Source of the DNA: Hyphomicrobiales bacterium
GTDB lineage: Bacteria; Pseudomonadota; Alphaproteobacteria; Rhizobiales; Rhizobiaceae
Length of the DNA: 64,000 bases
Assembly: GCA_900473915.1 (NCBI GenBank)
Contig: UCNG01000011.1
Coordinates: 482,976-546,975 of the forward strand
Direction of reading: 5' to 3'
This document shows, piece after piece, positions 44,516-52,957 of this stretch (positions are counted from its first letter, which is position 1; every line of letters starts with the position of its first letter). Below the pieces are notes generated by a model, which was not told the DNA's origin, searched no databases, and was given only the letters and a program-made list of their open reading frames with translations. A program made the position numbers and the translations under genes.

Positions 44516-45658
44516 TCAGGGGGTCTGGACGTCGACGGGCGTGACAGGCTCGCCATCGCGAAGCAGCGGCCCTGCCTTCGCGACCACCCGCTCGCCGTCT
44601 CGCAGGCCGGAGCGGATTTCGACCTTGCCGTTCTGCCGCGCGCCAAGCTCGATGCTTCGCTTGACCGCCTTGCCGTCGACAATGACAAATACCGACGCAT
44701 CGCGGGGCTGCGCGCCATGAAGAAGCGCGGAGTCGCTGACGAGGATCGCATTTCTATGCGCAACTTCGACTTCGGCTCTGCCGAAAGCCCCCGAAAAGAG
44801 CGCCTCCCCCTTCCCTTCGAGCGCAATATAGGCCGTGCCCAGTCGCGTTTCCCGTTCGATCCTGGGCGAGACGAGCCGGATGCGCCCCGGAACCACAGTA
44901 CCGTCGGGCAGGGTGACGCGTGCCGCTTGTCCCGCCTTCAGCAAAGGCAGCTCACTTTCCGGCACTTCCGCCGCAAGCTCGATTTCGCCGTCGCGGATGA
45001 GACTGACAAGCGGCTCGCTGCCGGCAAGCGCACCGGCGCGCGCCTTGCGCTCCGATACGATCCCGGCGACAGGCGCCTCGATGACGGCGCGGGCACGCTC
45101 CCGTCGGGCTTCGGCCAGTTGCGCCTCGGCCTGCGTAAATTCGGCCTCCTCCGCCGCGACCGCCTGATGCGCCACATCGAGCGAGGATTGCCGGTCGTCA
45201 TATTCTTTTTTGCTGATCGCTTTGGAAACGATCAGCCGCTTTGCCCGCTCGAAATTGGCCTTGGCCTGCACCAGCGTCGCCTGCTGCTGGGCAAGGGCGG
45301 CGCGGGCACGCGCCACGCGGCCTTCGTTTTCCCGGACCTGATTGTCGAGCTTGCCCGTATCGAGCCGGACGAGCACCTGCCCCTTTGACACCACATCTCC
45401 TGCCTCCACTTCAACGGAAGCAATCCGCTGATCCTGCAGCGACGTGCCGACTGCCACCTCCTCGCGCGGGACAAACAGACCGTTGAAGGACAATTTCCAC
45501 GTGGCGGGCGCCTTGACGGCGGCAAAAACCGATACGGCGCGCGGCGCAGGCTCGGTTGGCGCGGCTGCGGCAGCCGCATTCCTCTCCGCCCGTGCGGCAT
45601 GGACAGCGATGAAAGCCAGGGAACAGACGGCAAGCAGGAGGCCCGGGGGATACCTCAT
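44516..45658 (-). CDS. RND efflux periplasmic adaptor (membrane-fusion protein)
   Basis: A 380-residue HlyD/AcrA-type adaptor with an N-terminal membrane signal (LLLAVCSLAFIAVHAARA), a barrel-sandwich half near EVEAGDVVSKGQVLVRLD, a long alpha hairpin rich in Ala/Gln/Glu (about 120-185), the second half IEAPVAGIVSERKARAGAL and a C-terminal beta barrel. It links the RND pump to an outer-membrane channel. First gene of the operon; 300 bases to the divergent TetR gene. Confidence 0.88.
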   Translation of the reverse strand: MRYPPGLLLAVCSLAFIAVHAARAERNAAAAAAPTEPAPRAVSVFAAVKAPATWKLSFNGLFVPREEVAVGTSLQDQRIASVEVEAGDVVSKGQVLVRLDTGKLDNQVRENEGRVARARAALAQQQATLVQAKANFERAKRLIVSKAISKKEYDDRQSSLDVAHQAVAAEEAEFTQAEAQLAEARRERARAVIEAPVAGIVSERKARAGALAGSEPLVSLIRDGEIELAAEVPESELPLLKAGQAARVTLPDGTVVPGRIRLVSPRIERETRLGTAYIALEGKGEALFSGAFGRAEVEVAHRNAILVSDSALLHGAQPRDASVFVIVDGKAVKRSIELGARQNGKVEIRSGLRDGERVVAKAGPLLRDGEPVTPVDVQTP

Positions 45659-45958
45659 TTCTATATACCTTTAAAAGCTGACAAACCGCGAAATCGCGAA
45701 GCGGTGAACCGTGAAATTGTCCAGTTTCTGTCAAGAAAGTTTGTGCACCGCGCAAACTCCTGATTTCTCAAGCCCAGAAAGCCTCCTCCAGCTCTTCATC
45801 CATGACATTGCAGGGGGCAGCGCTGACCTTTGCACCGGCGCGCCCCGCGAAACCCAATTTGCTTGCTCATATTCGCACGGATAAAATCATAACAGTTGTT
45901 ATGATGTCAATGCGCTTTCGTGTTGATGTTCCGTGATCGTCAGGGCTATGCTTTCCGC
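45659..45958. other. Divergent regulatory region, RND operon and tetR
   Basis: 300 bases with the TetR operator at 45886-45905. The MFP-proximal half is A/T-rich near 45660-45760 and probably holds its promoter. No other feature seen. Confidence 0.5.
45886..45905. promoter_or_regulatory. TetR operator, perfect 20-bp inverted repeat
   Basis: ATCATAAC-AGTT-GTTATGAT has perfect 8-bp arms. It is 54 bases before the tetR start and about 230 bases before the RND adaptor gene, so autoregulation is certain in geometry, pump control is probable. Confidence 0.7.
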
Positions 45959-46588
45959 ATGTCGATCAAGAATCAAAATGCTAGCCGGCCAGGGCGCGAA
46001 AAGTCAGCCAACTACGAAGCCAAGCGTGACGAGGTTGCGCGCGCCGCGCTGCTGGTCATTGCTCGCGACGGGCTTGAGCGGGCTTCCATGAGAGCGATCG
46101 CACAGGAAATCGGTTGTACCACCGGCGTGTTGACGCACTATTTTCGCGACAAGGACGCTCTTCTGGATTTTGCCCTTAAGTCGATCGTCAATGCACTTGA
46201 AGACGATGGGAACGAGGATACATCAGTACGATCCCTCGATGCCTTCACGACTGAGGTGGCGAACACCCTTCCCCGCGATGCCGACAGCAAGCAGATGTGG
46301 CGAGTCTGGTTGAGTTTCACCGCAGCGGCCTTCAGCCGCCCGGAACATCATAAACGACACCACCTTCTTTACGAAGCAATTCGCGAGCATTGGGTGCAAC
46401 GCTTCGTGCACCTTTCACAAGCGGATGCCTTCTCCGCACCGATCGATGTAAAAGAGGAAGCCGCCTTGCTGTTTTGTTTGATCGACGGGATTGGAGTGCA
46501 GTCCATTATCTCGCCCCGGCAGTTTTCTGCGACCCAGCAACGCCATCTGATTTACGCGCACCTCGCGCGCCTTCCATGGAAAGATTGA
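45959..46588 (+). CDS. TetR-family regulator of the RND pump
   Basis: A 209-residue regulator. The helix-turn-helix lies about 25-70 (ASMRAIAQEIGCTTGVLTHYFRDKDALL) and a TetR_C_6/BetI-like ligand domain follows. The ATG at 45959 is used; the frame to 45920 has no extra homology. It is divergent from the RND adaptor gene with a perfect operator between, so it should repress the pump and itself. Its own gene may continue into grpB, 29 bases downstream. Confidence 0.85.
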   Translation: MSIKNQNASRPGREKSANYEAKRDEVARAALLVIARDGLERASMRAIAQEIGCTTGVLTHYFRDKDALLDFALKSIVNALEDDGNEDTSVRSLDAFTTEVANTLPRDADSKQMWRVWLSFTAAAFSRPEHHKRHHLLYEAIREHWVQRFVHLSQADAFSAPIDVKEEAALLFCLIDGIGVQSIISPRQFSATQQRHLIYAHLARLPWKD

Positions 46589-46617
46589 GTGTATTCCCGT
46601 CGAAAAGGTCCAGAATC

Positions 46618-47241
46618 ATGAGCCTACGAGAACAAGCATGGCCGGATCCCGCTTCGATCATCACGTTCGAAGATGGCGATCCCAGTGAAAATCCCTGGGT
46701 CAACGGAAAACCGAAACGCGAAGAAATCGAGATCGAAGACTATAGCCCTCTCTGGCCCCAGCAGTACCAAATCTGCAAGACGCAGATCACAGGAGCACTC
46801 GGGAAGACGGTACTGAACATCGAACACGTCGGATCGACGGCGGTGCCCGGACTTCCTGCCAAGCCGGTGATTGATATCGATTTGATCGTTTCCGATCCAG
46901 AACGGGAAAACGAATATGTCCCTGCGCTCGAAGCACTCGGGTATATTCTGACGATCAGGGAACGCTCATGGTATCAGCACCGCATGTTGCGCCATGAAAA
47001 TCCACGGGTAAATCTACATGTATTCGGCCCCGCCTGCCCTGAACATATTCGGCATATTCTCTTTCGGGATTGGTTGCGGGAGCATCCAGCGGACAGGCAG
47101 CGATATGCCGAGGCGAAGCTGCGGGCAAAAGGCGGGTCATTCAACGCGGCCGTCTACAATGCAAGAAAACAGGATACGGTGCGCGCAATTTATGACGAAA
47201 TTTTCATGAACCGTGGCTGGATCACCGATAACCACACCTGA
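46618..47241 (+). CDS. GrpB-family nucleotidyltransferase-fold protein
   Basis: A 207-residue UPF0157/GrpB protein. The characteristic block NIEHVGSTAVPGLPAKPVIDIDLIV holds the GS...D.D nucleotidyltransferase-like motif near 65-90, followed by LRHENPRVNLHVF and FRDWLREHPADRQRY. The true start is ATG 46618 after AAAAGG; the long upstream extension overlaps tetR and is spurious. Biochemical role unproven, although some relatives transfer nucleotides to small molecules. Confidence 0.83.
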   Translation: MSLREQAWPDPASIITFEDGDPSENPWVNGKPKREEIEIEDYSPLWPQQYQICKTQITGALGKTVLNIEHVGSTAVPGLPAKPVIDIDLIVSDPERENEYVPALEALGYILTIRERSWYQHRMLRHENPRVNLHVFGPACPEHIRHILFRDWLREHPADRQRYAEAKLRAKGGSFNAAVYNARKQDTVRAIYDEIFMNRGWITDNHT

Positions 47242-47252
47242 CAGGACAAGCC

Positions 47253-48494
47253 ATGCTGAAGATGGTCGCGCCAGCTCTGGGACTTTTTGTCGGGATGGGA
47301 ACATTTCTTGCCGGTACAACTACGCTGCCAATTGCTCCCGCGGCAGCACAGACAAGAGAAACCCACCCGGTGGTTAAACTGCAATCGCTCTTTGATACGA
47401 AATCGATCGATCGGGACTGGTTTGCGCCAGCGTTTCTCGAACAGGTTTCCGCGTCGCAGGTCGAGCAGATCATCACCCAGATGAAATCCGCCTTTGGTGC
47501 GCCGTCCGCTATAAATATTTCGGAGAACAAAGGGTTCGTCAATTTCGAGAACGCACGTGTGCCAGTTCGCATAGTGCTGGATCAGCAGGGCAAAATTGAA
47601 ACCCTGTGGTTCGGACCGCCCCAGTCGGAAAATAGATCCCTCGAAGGTTTGCTACAGGACATAAACAGTGCCGGGACCGGGGATATTTCGGTGCTTGTTA
47701 TGATAGATGGCAAGCGGATCTTGGATCGGGGCAGCGACAGGCCAATGGCTGTCGGCTCGGCCTTCAAACTGGTGGTCCTCAAAGCGTATGAGGACGCCAT
47801 TCAGGCAGGAACGGTCAAACGAGATCAGGTTGCCATCCTTGGGGAGCATGATCGTTCCCTGCCGTCGGGGACGCTTCAGGAATTGCCGGCTGGAACCCCG
47901 GTAACGGTGGAGTTGCTGGCGCAGTTGATGATCCGAATTAGCGACAACACGGCAACCGATATCCTTATCCGTTTGCTCGGTCGGGACAAGTTGGAGGCGC
48001 TGTCGCCACGTAACACGCCATTTTTAAACACGCGGGAGTTTTTTCAGCTCATAGCGTCCGGGGCAGAGCAAATCCGGGATCAATATAAAGCAGCAAGCAG
48101 GCTGGAACGTCTTCAACTGCTCGACGACCTGTCGTCGAAATCCTTACCCCCAATCGCCGAAATCGGTCATTCCATCACATGGCGCGATGTCGAATGGCAC
48201 CTGACAGCGAGCGAGATTTGCGATCTGCTGCGGAGCTTGAAAGACGCACCGTCCCTCACGCGTTCCACAAATCCTCTGTTCGCAGAACTCGGATGGCCAC
48301 AAATCGGCTTCAAAGGGGGATCGGAAACTGGGGTACTGAACCTCTCTGCCATAGGCACGACAAGTAAAGGAAAAGAGGTTTGCGCTGTATACACCGTGAA
48401 TGGCGACCAGCCGCAACCGGAAGATCGCATAGCTGCGCTTTTTGCCGACATTCTGCGCCTTGCAGAAACAGTCGATGCTGCGGGACCGGATTAA
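47253..48494 (+). CDS. Exported serine hydrolase, class A beta-lactamase-like
   Basis: A 413-residue secreted protein with a Sec signal peptide (about 1-32, ending AAA) and an N-terminal Cpe/LpqF-like domain (45-125). A penicillin-recognising domain follows with Ser169-x-x-Lys172 (SAFK), SDN at 230-232 and KGGS at 354-357. The class A Glu166-type ExxLN block is not visible in the expected place after SDN, so efficient beta-lactam hydrolysis is doubtful. It starts 11 bases after grpB and may share its transcript. A peptidase or esterase on cell-wall substrates is an alternative. Confidence 0.8.
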   Translation: MLKMVAPALGLFVGMGTFLAGTTTLPIAPAAAQTRETHPVVKLQSLFDTKSIDRDWFAPAFLEQVSASQVEQIITQMKSAFGAPSAINISENKGFVNFENARVPVRIVLDQQGKIETLWFGPPQSENRSLEGLLQDINSAGTGDISVLVMIDGKRILDRGSDRPMAVGSAFKLVVLKAYEDAIQAGTVKRDQVAILGEHDRSLPSGTLQELPAGTPVTVELLAQLMIRISDNTATDILIRLLGRDKLEALSPRNTPFLNTREFFQLIASGAEQIRDQYKAASRLERLQLLDDLSSKSLPPIAEIGHSITWRDVEWHLTASEICDLLRSLKDAPSLTRSTNPLFAELGWPQIGFKGGSETGVLNLSAIGTTSKGKEVCAVYTVNGDQPQPEDRIAALFADILRLAETVDAAGPD

Positions 48495-48547
48495 CACTGA
48501 GGGTTCGTGGTTGCCCCTCGTACTTCCACTTAATTGCAGCATCGCAA

Positions 48548-49018
48548 TTAAGCATCCTCAAATTCTGAAATGATTTTCCGTAACATGAAAGCAACCCCGA
48601 AACGCACAGGGGTTTCCTCGACAATCACAAAGCCGCACCGACGATAAAACCCCAGCACTTCGGGTGAGGCGATAACCATGAGGCTCGAGGCTCCATCCGC
48701 ACGTGCTCGCTGCGTTGCCTTCTGAACCAGATATCGGCCTATACCTGCACCACTGCGCTCAGGCTCCACGAACAAGGCATCCAGTTCCATCTCGCTCGCT
48801 GATAGTCTGAGAACCACAGCAAAGCCGACAATCAGCCCATCCACTTCCGCTACTATCGTGTTGCCGTCCTCAATATGAGAAACAGGCAGCTCGACAGCTT
48901 CCGGATGCTGTAGCAGCAGTTCGCGGTAAGCGTCGTGGGTCAAAGACGCACGCCATTGCAAGTCAAGTAGAACGGGCTGCTCGCCTACAACAGCAGGCCG
49001 TGTGCTAATATTGGTCAT
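48548..49018 (-). CDS. GNAT-family N-acetyltransferase
   Basis: A 156-residue acetyl-CoA-dependent acetyltransferase. The acetyl-CoA loop is in LFVEPERSGAGIGRYLVQKATQRA near 92-115, preceded by the strand MELDALFV and followed by ASPEVLGFYRRCGFV. ATG 49018 (MTNIST) has GGGACGGG upstream; the frame to 49135 lacks family support. Stand-alone gene; substrate unknown. Confidence 0.85.
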   Translation of the reverse strand: MTNISTRPAVVGEQPVLLDLQWRASLTHDAYRELLLQHPEAVELPVSHIEDGNTIVAEVDGLIVGFAVVLRLSASEMELDALFVEPERSGAGIGRYLVQKATQRARADGASSLMVIASPEVLGFYRRCGFVIVEETPVRFGVAFMLRKIISEFEDA

Positions 49019-49174
49019 TGTTCCCGTCCCTTGATGTATAGCTGCGCTGTTTGCCAACATTACACCGACGCAGCCGCCGCGGTTATTGTAACGAAATCCG
49101 ACCGGTATCAAACAGGTAGCCGAGGCAACCCGCAACGCTGTAAAAACCGGATCATCGACCAGTGAATGGAGTTC

Positions 49175-50215
49175 CTACGACAAAAAGGTGGCAACGTCCT
49201 GGGCAGCAATTTTGCCCAATCGAGGGGCGAGCATTATGCCAGGGTGGCCGACCACTGCATATACCCCTTCCACGCCAGGAAGAAATTGCTGAAACGGGAG
49301 CCCATTTTTCGTCATCGGACGAGATGCAGCAACTATCGAAAGTAGTGAAATACGCGAATCTGAAAACAGATCACCTATCAATTGACCGGTCTCGATCCCC
49401 AGATCGGCAAGTCCGTCTTCTCCGCGCTCTGGATAGTCTGCGGCCACGACCAGATTCCCGTCGATGTCCGGACGTAGTTCCAGGTCCGCATTGCAGATCA
49501 GGTGCTTCAAGAGTTTTTCGTCCGTTTTAAACCGCAGCAAAACAGCTGGTTCATATTTAACGGGCAATTCCGGTTGGAGATCTTTTGCACAGGACAGCGT
49601 GATCCCCGCACTGGCCAGCACAATAACATCGGCAGGAATTGAGCGCTTCGTTGTGCGGAGGGCGGCCACACGGTCGCCCCTTATCTCAATGACTTGTGCG
49701 GTTTCTCCAAGATAGAGCTGCGCGCCATATTTAACCGACGCATGGACCAATTGGTTGGTCAATGCGATTGGGTCGACTGCAAAATCATCTGCGAGCCACG
49801 CTGCCGCAACCGGTGGAGTTGAAATTCGCGGCTCCAACTGTTGAATGTGGCTTTGCATAATCTGCTCAACCCGTGCTCCCATTGCCTGCTGGGACGCTAT
49901 GAAATTCTCCGTTTCATCGGCTGTCTCCAACCAGACCAGGGCACCTTTTGCTGCTATCGGCAGCGCTCCGAGAGCTTGCTCCATACGGTGGAAATCATCC
50001 AAGGCATCCTTTTGCATCTCAAATCGTTGCCCATTGTGTGGTGGGAACGAGCTACCTGTACCTACCCAACCATACGAGGCGTGCGTCACTCCTGCAGCGA
50101 GCCCATTATGCTGGTCTACAAGCGTTACACCTGCGCCAATACGAGCCAAGTGCCATGCGACAGAAGCGCCAATGATACCGCAGCCGACGACAACAACCCG
50201 TCTCGAACCTAACAT
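49175..50215 (-). CDS. FAD-dependent oxidoreductase (DAO/glycine oxidase-like)
   Basis: A 346-residue flavoprotein with an N-terminal dinucleotide-binding motif VVGCGIIGASVAWHLARIG and VTLVDQ. A DAO-domain GVTHASYGWVG block at the isoalloxazine edge and a C-terminal GHPGIMLAPRLGKIAAQDVA FAD block follow. It probably oxidises an amino acid or amine. Of two ATGs, 50215 (MLGSRR) has AAAGGA seven bases upstream, whereas 50221 is too close. It sits next to a deleted ABC exporter gene; no pathway partner is seen. Confidence 0.83.
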   Translation of the reverse strand: MLGSRRVVVVGCGIIGASVAWHLARIGAGVTLVDQHNGLAAGVTHASYGWVGTGSSFPPHNGQRFEMQKDALDDFHRMEQALGALPIAAKGALVWLETADETENFIASQQAMGARVEQIMQSHIQQLEPRISTPPVAAAWLADDFAVDPIALTNQLVHASVKYGAQLYLGETAQVIEIRGDRVAALRTTKRSIPADVIVLASAGITLSCAKDLQPELPVKYEPAVLLRFKTDEKLLKHLICNADLELRPDIDGNLVVAADYPERGEDGLADLGIETGQLIGDLFSDSRISLLSIVAASRPMTKNGLPFQQFLPGVEGVYAVVGHPGIMLAPRLGKIAAQDVATFLS

Positions 50216-50265
50216 TCTCATATCCTTTAAACTTCGGAATTAGCAGGCTATCCCCTTCTCCACTT

Positions 50266-50394
50266 CTATATTCCGGTTCTCAGCAAATTTGCATAGATGC
50301 TGTTGGCCTGAGCTAGTTCCTCATGGGTGCCCTGCTCCGCCAGTCTACCGTCCTTCAGAACGAAGATGCGATCAGCATTGCGCACCGTTGACAG
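50266..50394 (-). pseudogene. C-terminal remnant of an ABC exporter ATPase
   Basis: The last 42 codons read LSTVRNADRIFVLKDGRLAE then QGTHEELAQANSIYANLL, the unmistakable end of an MsbA/HlyB-type exporter ATPase from just after the switch histidine. The preceding sequence (HAELVVW) no longer matches IAHR, so homology stops abruptly near 50394 and everything upstream, including Walker motifs and membrane domain, is gone. The deletion joint abuts the 3' end of an araC gene. Confidence 0.75.
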
Positions 50395-50407
50395 CCAGAC
50401 CACCAAT

Positions 50408-51316
50408 TCAGCGTGAATGGTCCCGGCGGGAAAGCGGCACAACATTGCCGACGGCCCGAGATGCGTTGTGTGGGCAGCGGGCACCGCAGACATGATAAAC
50501 GTTTTCTTGCCCGCCGCCGCTCGCCTCGGTCGCCGCCGCTTCGGTGAGATAGCGCGCCGGTGTCGTGCCGAGCATCCTCCGGAACATGGCGATGAAGGCG
50601 CTCGGGCTTTCATATCCCAGATCAAGGGCGATATTCGTTACGGAATGGCCATCCGCCAACCGCTGAAGCGCAAGGCCGACATGCAATTGCTGCCGCCAGC
50701 GGCCGAACGACATGCCCGTCTCGCGCTGGAAGAGCCTCGTCAGGGTGCGATTGCTTGCGCCGACGCGCGCGCCCCATTCCTCCAGGTTCAATCGAAGGGA
50801 CGGATGCTCGATCAGCGTCTCGACCAGCCTTTTCAATCTCCGGTCAGCGGGCATGGGAAGGCGCAGCGGCTCCACCGGCGCGTTCTCGAGCTCGTCCATC
50901 AACACTGACGCCAGCCGCTCCTCTCTTATATCGCCATCAGAGTAGCAATGCGGTTCGTTGACGAACCGCAGGATCAGTTCGCGCAAGAGAGGCTGGACGA
51001 AAAGAATGCCGCAATCGGCGCGCCGGCTGCCGCTATCGTCCGGCTCGATATAAAGATTGCCTAGAGAGACCTGCCCCGCCGCTCGCGCAAAATGCGTGAC
51101 CCCACCCGGAATCCAGATGGCGCATTGCGGCGGTACGGTCCAGACCCCCTGCGCGGCCTCGACCGTGATGAGCCCCTCGATGACATATAGCAACTGGTCC
51201 TTGCGGTGCTTGTGCGGCTGCGTCTCCCCGGCAAAGGCCAGCTCGACTTTCAACCCGACGACCGGCCGCGCGATGGCGTCCGGATAGTTGAAAGGAGGAA
51301 GGATTGGATTGGTCAT
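50408..51316 (-). CDS. AraC-family transcriptional regulator with cupin domain
   Basis: A 302-residue regulator. The N-terminal cupin (about 20-90, QPHKHRKDQLLYVIEG and WIPGGVTHFARA) and C-terminal AraC HTH (NLEEWGARVGASNRTLTRLFQRETGMSF, then SVTNIALDLGYESPSAFIAMFRRMLGTTPARYL) are complete. The last ~45 residues past ARYLTEAA look abnormal and may be new coding sequence created by the deletion at 50394-50408. It follows 99 bases after the MFS start region in opposite order (MFS end adjacent), so it may control the EmrAB-like pump. Confidence 0.83.
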   Translation of the reverse strand: MTNPILPPFNYPDAIARPVVGLKVELAFAGETQPHKHRKDQLLYVIEGLITVEAAQGVWTVPPQCAIWIPGGVTHFARAAGQVSLGNLYIEPDDSGSRRADCGILFVQPLLRELILRFVNEPHCYSDGDIREERLASVLMDELENAPVEPLRLPMPADRRLKRLVETLIEHPSLRLNLEEWGARVGASNRTLTRLFQRETGMSFGRWRQQLHVGLALQRLADGHSVTNIALDLGYESPSAFIAMFRRMLGTTPARYLTEAAATEASGGGQENVYHVCGARCPHNASRAVGNVVPLSRRDHSR

Positions 51317-51415
51317 GAATACCTCGATGCCTGTGCGCTCCCCTTAGCTCCTTTGCGACCATAGCACCAACCACTCGCACAAACCGGCCATTTTTTAGCG
51401 TGAAACGGCCATGCC

Positions 51416-52957
51416 TCAGGCGGGCCTCGGTGGCGTAAGCGGATTGGGCGGCGCCTGTTTGAGGGTGGCGGACAGGATGAGGGCAACGATCCCCACCCAG
51501 AAGACCAGATAGAATCCGTCCACATAGGACAGCACGGCGGACTCGCGTGCGACAAGGGCGGCGATGCCGGACACGCCGCTCGCGGCGGCACGCTGGACGA
51601 CAACAGGCTGCCCGGCTTCCACGCCTGCCTTCAGTATCATGCTGTGAACATCCGTCGAGAAACGCAACGCGACCGGAATGATGCCTCCCGCAATCCCCGG
51701 CGCAAAGATGCGCGCCAGCGGCGCATAGAAGCCGATGGCGATGCCATGCGCCGGGTTCATGTTGACGACGATGATCGGGATGATCCCCATCAGCGTCAGG
51801 CATTCCCCCGTCGCAAACAGAACGAGGGCGGGCACATATTGATCGGTCCGCCATTCATTGTTGATGCTCGATCCGCACCAGCCCGCGGTGAAGACGATGA
51901 TGCCGAGGCCCGCTATCAGGATGAGCCGCGCATCCACGCGCCGGACGAGCCACACTGCGACTGGGGTCATCATCAGATAGGTGGCGAAGACGATGAAGGA
52001 TGCGCTGCCGGTCTGGAGCGGCTTCAATTTGCCGATTGCCGCTAGGAAGCCCGGTATCAGCGTCGATGTCGGCGCCATCAGGAAGGCGTAGAGACAGGCT
52101 ATCAGCAGGGCGGTGCGGACATTGTGGTTTCCGAGCGCACTGAAATCGATGAACGCATCGTTGCTGAAGGCGATATGGGCTATCGATATCGCCAGCAGCA
52201 GGGAACCGGCTATGAAAAAAGCCATCACGGCGCCGGAATCGAACCACCCGAGCGTTTCGCCGAGCGAGCATCCGGCAAACAGCATCGCCAGAGCAAGGCA
52301 GAATATCGTCATGCCGCCCCAGTCGCTGCCACGCAATCTGGCGTGGTCTACCGGCGTGAGGGGTATCCCTTTCCATGCCACCCCTGCGATCAGCGGCCCG
52401 GCGATCGACGCGGTCCAGTAGATCCATCGCCAGTCGATCACGTCGACGTAAAAGCCTGACATGCCCACACCCACATCCGTTCCGAAGGAAGCGCGCAGAC
52501 TATAGACCGCCATCGCCAGCAGCCAATATTGCGGTTTCAGGCTGCGTAGCGCCAGCGAAATCGTCAGCGGGAGATAGGTTCCCAGACACAAGCCCATGAT
52601 GACATGCAGTAAAACGAGCAGGCCATAGCTGTGCACAAAAGGTATTGCGAGGGCCGCCAGTGCAATTGCGAGGCTCGGCACGATGAGGACGCGCGCCGGT
52701 CCGAATATGAGCGAAAGCCAGACCGTGATCGGCATCGTCAGGAACTGCGCCGCGTTCATCGCCGTGCTCAGCCAGGCACCCTCGATGACATCCAGACCGA
52801 ACTGCCCCCTGAGGTCTGCGAGCGACATCGTGAAAAGCCGCCCCTGCAGAGTGGTGAGGAATGCGCCCATGAACACAACCGCCACCGTCAAGGCAGGGCT
52901 CGGCGTTTGAGCCGGGCGCAGGAGGCCGCGGTCAGACACGAAATCAATGCGCGGCAT
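51416..52957 (-). CDS. MFS multidrug transporter, DHA2/EmrB-like
   Basis: Inner-membrane exporter, 513 aa, about 14 hydrophobic segments, beginning TVAVVFMGAFLTTLQGRLFTMSL. Its N-terminus overlaps the adaptor gene stop by 14 bases, typical of emrA-emrB pairs. Unusually the helix 1 aspartate motif seen in most DHA2 pumps (LxxLDxTIVNVALP) is replaced by LQGRLFTMSLADL, so the coupling site may differ. Acts with the HlyD-type adaptor to carry substrate across both membranes. Confidence 0.83.
   Translation of the reverse strand: MPRIDFVSDRGLLRPAQTPSPALTVAVVFMGAFLTTLQGRLFTMSLADLRGQFGLDVIEGAWLSTAMNAAQFLTMPITVWLSLIFGPARVLIVPSLAIALAALAIPFVHSYGLLVLLHVIMGLCLGTYLPLTISLALRSLKPQYWLLAMAVYSLRASFGTDVGVGMSGFYVDVIDWRWIYWTASIAGPLIAGVAWKGIPLTPVDHARLRGSDWGGMTIFCLALAMLFAGCSLGETLGWFDSGAVMAFFIAGSLLLAISIAHIAFSNDAFIDFSALGNHNVRTALLIACLYAFLMAPTSTLIPGFLAAIGKLKPLQTGSASFIVFATYLMMTPVAVWLVRRVDARLILIAGLGIIVFTAGWCGSSINNEWRTDQYVPALVLFATGECLTLMGIIPIIVVNMNPAHGIAIGFYAPLARIFAPGIAGGIIPVALRFSTDVHSMILKAGVEAGQPVVVQRAAASGVSGIAALVARESAVLSYVDGFYLVFWVGIVALILSATLKQAPPNPLTPPRPA

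Noticed and set aside
48529-48552. AT-rich stem CTTAATTGC/GCAATTAAG between the serine hydrolase and GNAT genes
   Set aside because: Low stability, no T tract, and it overlaps the GNAT stop codon; not enough to call a terminator.
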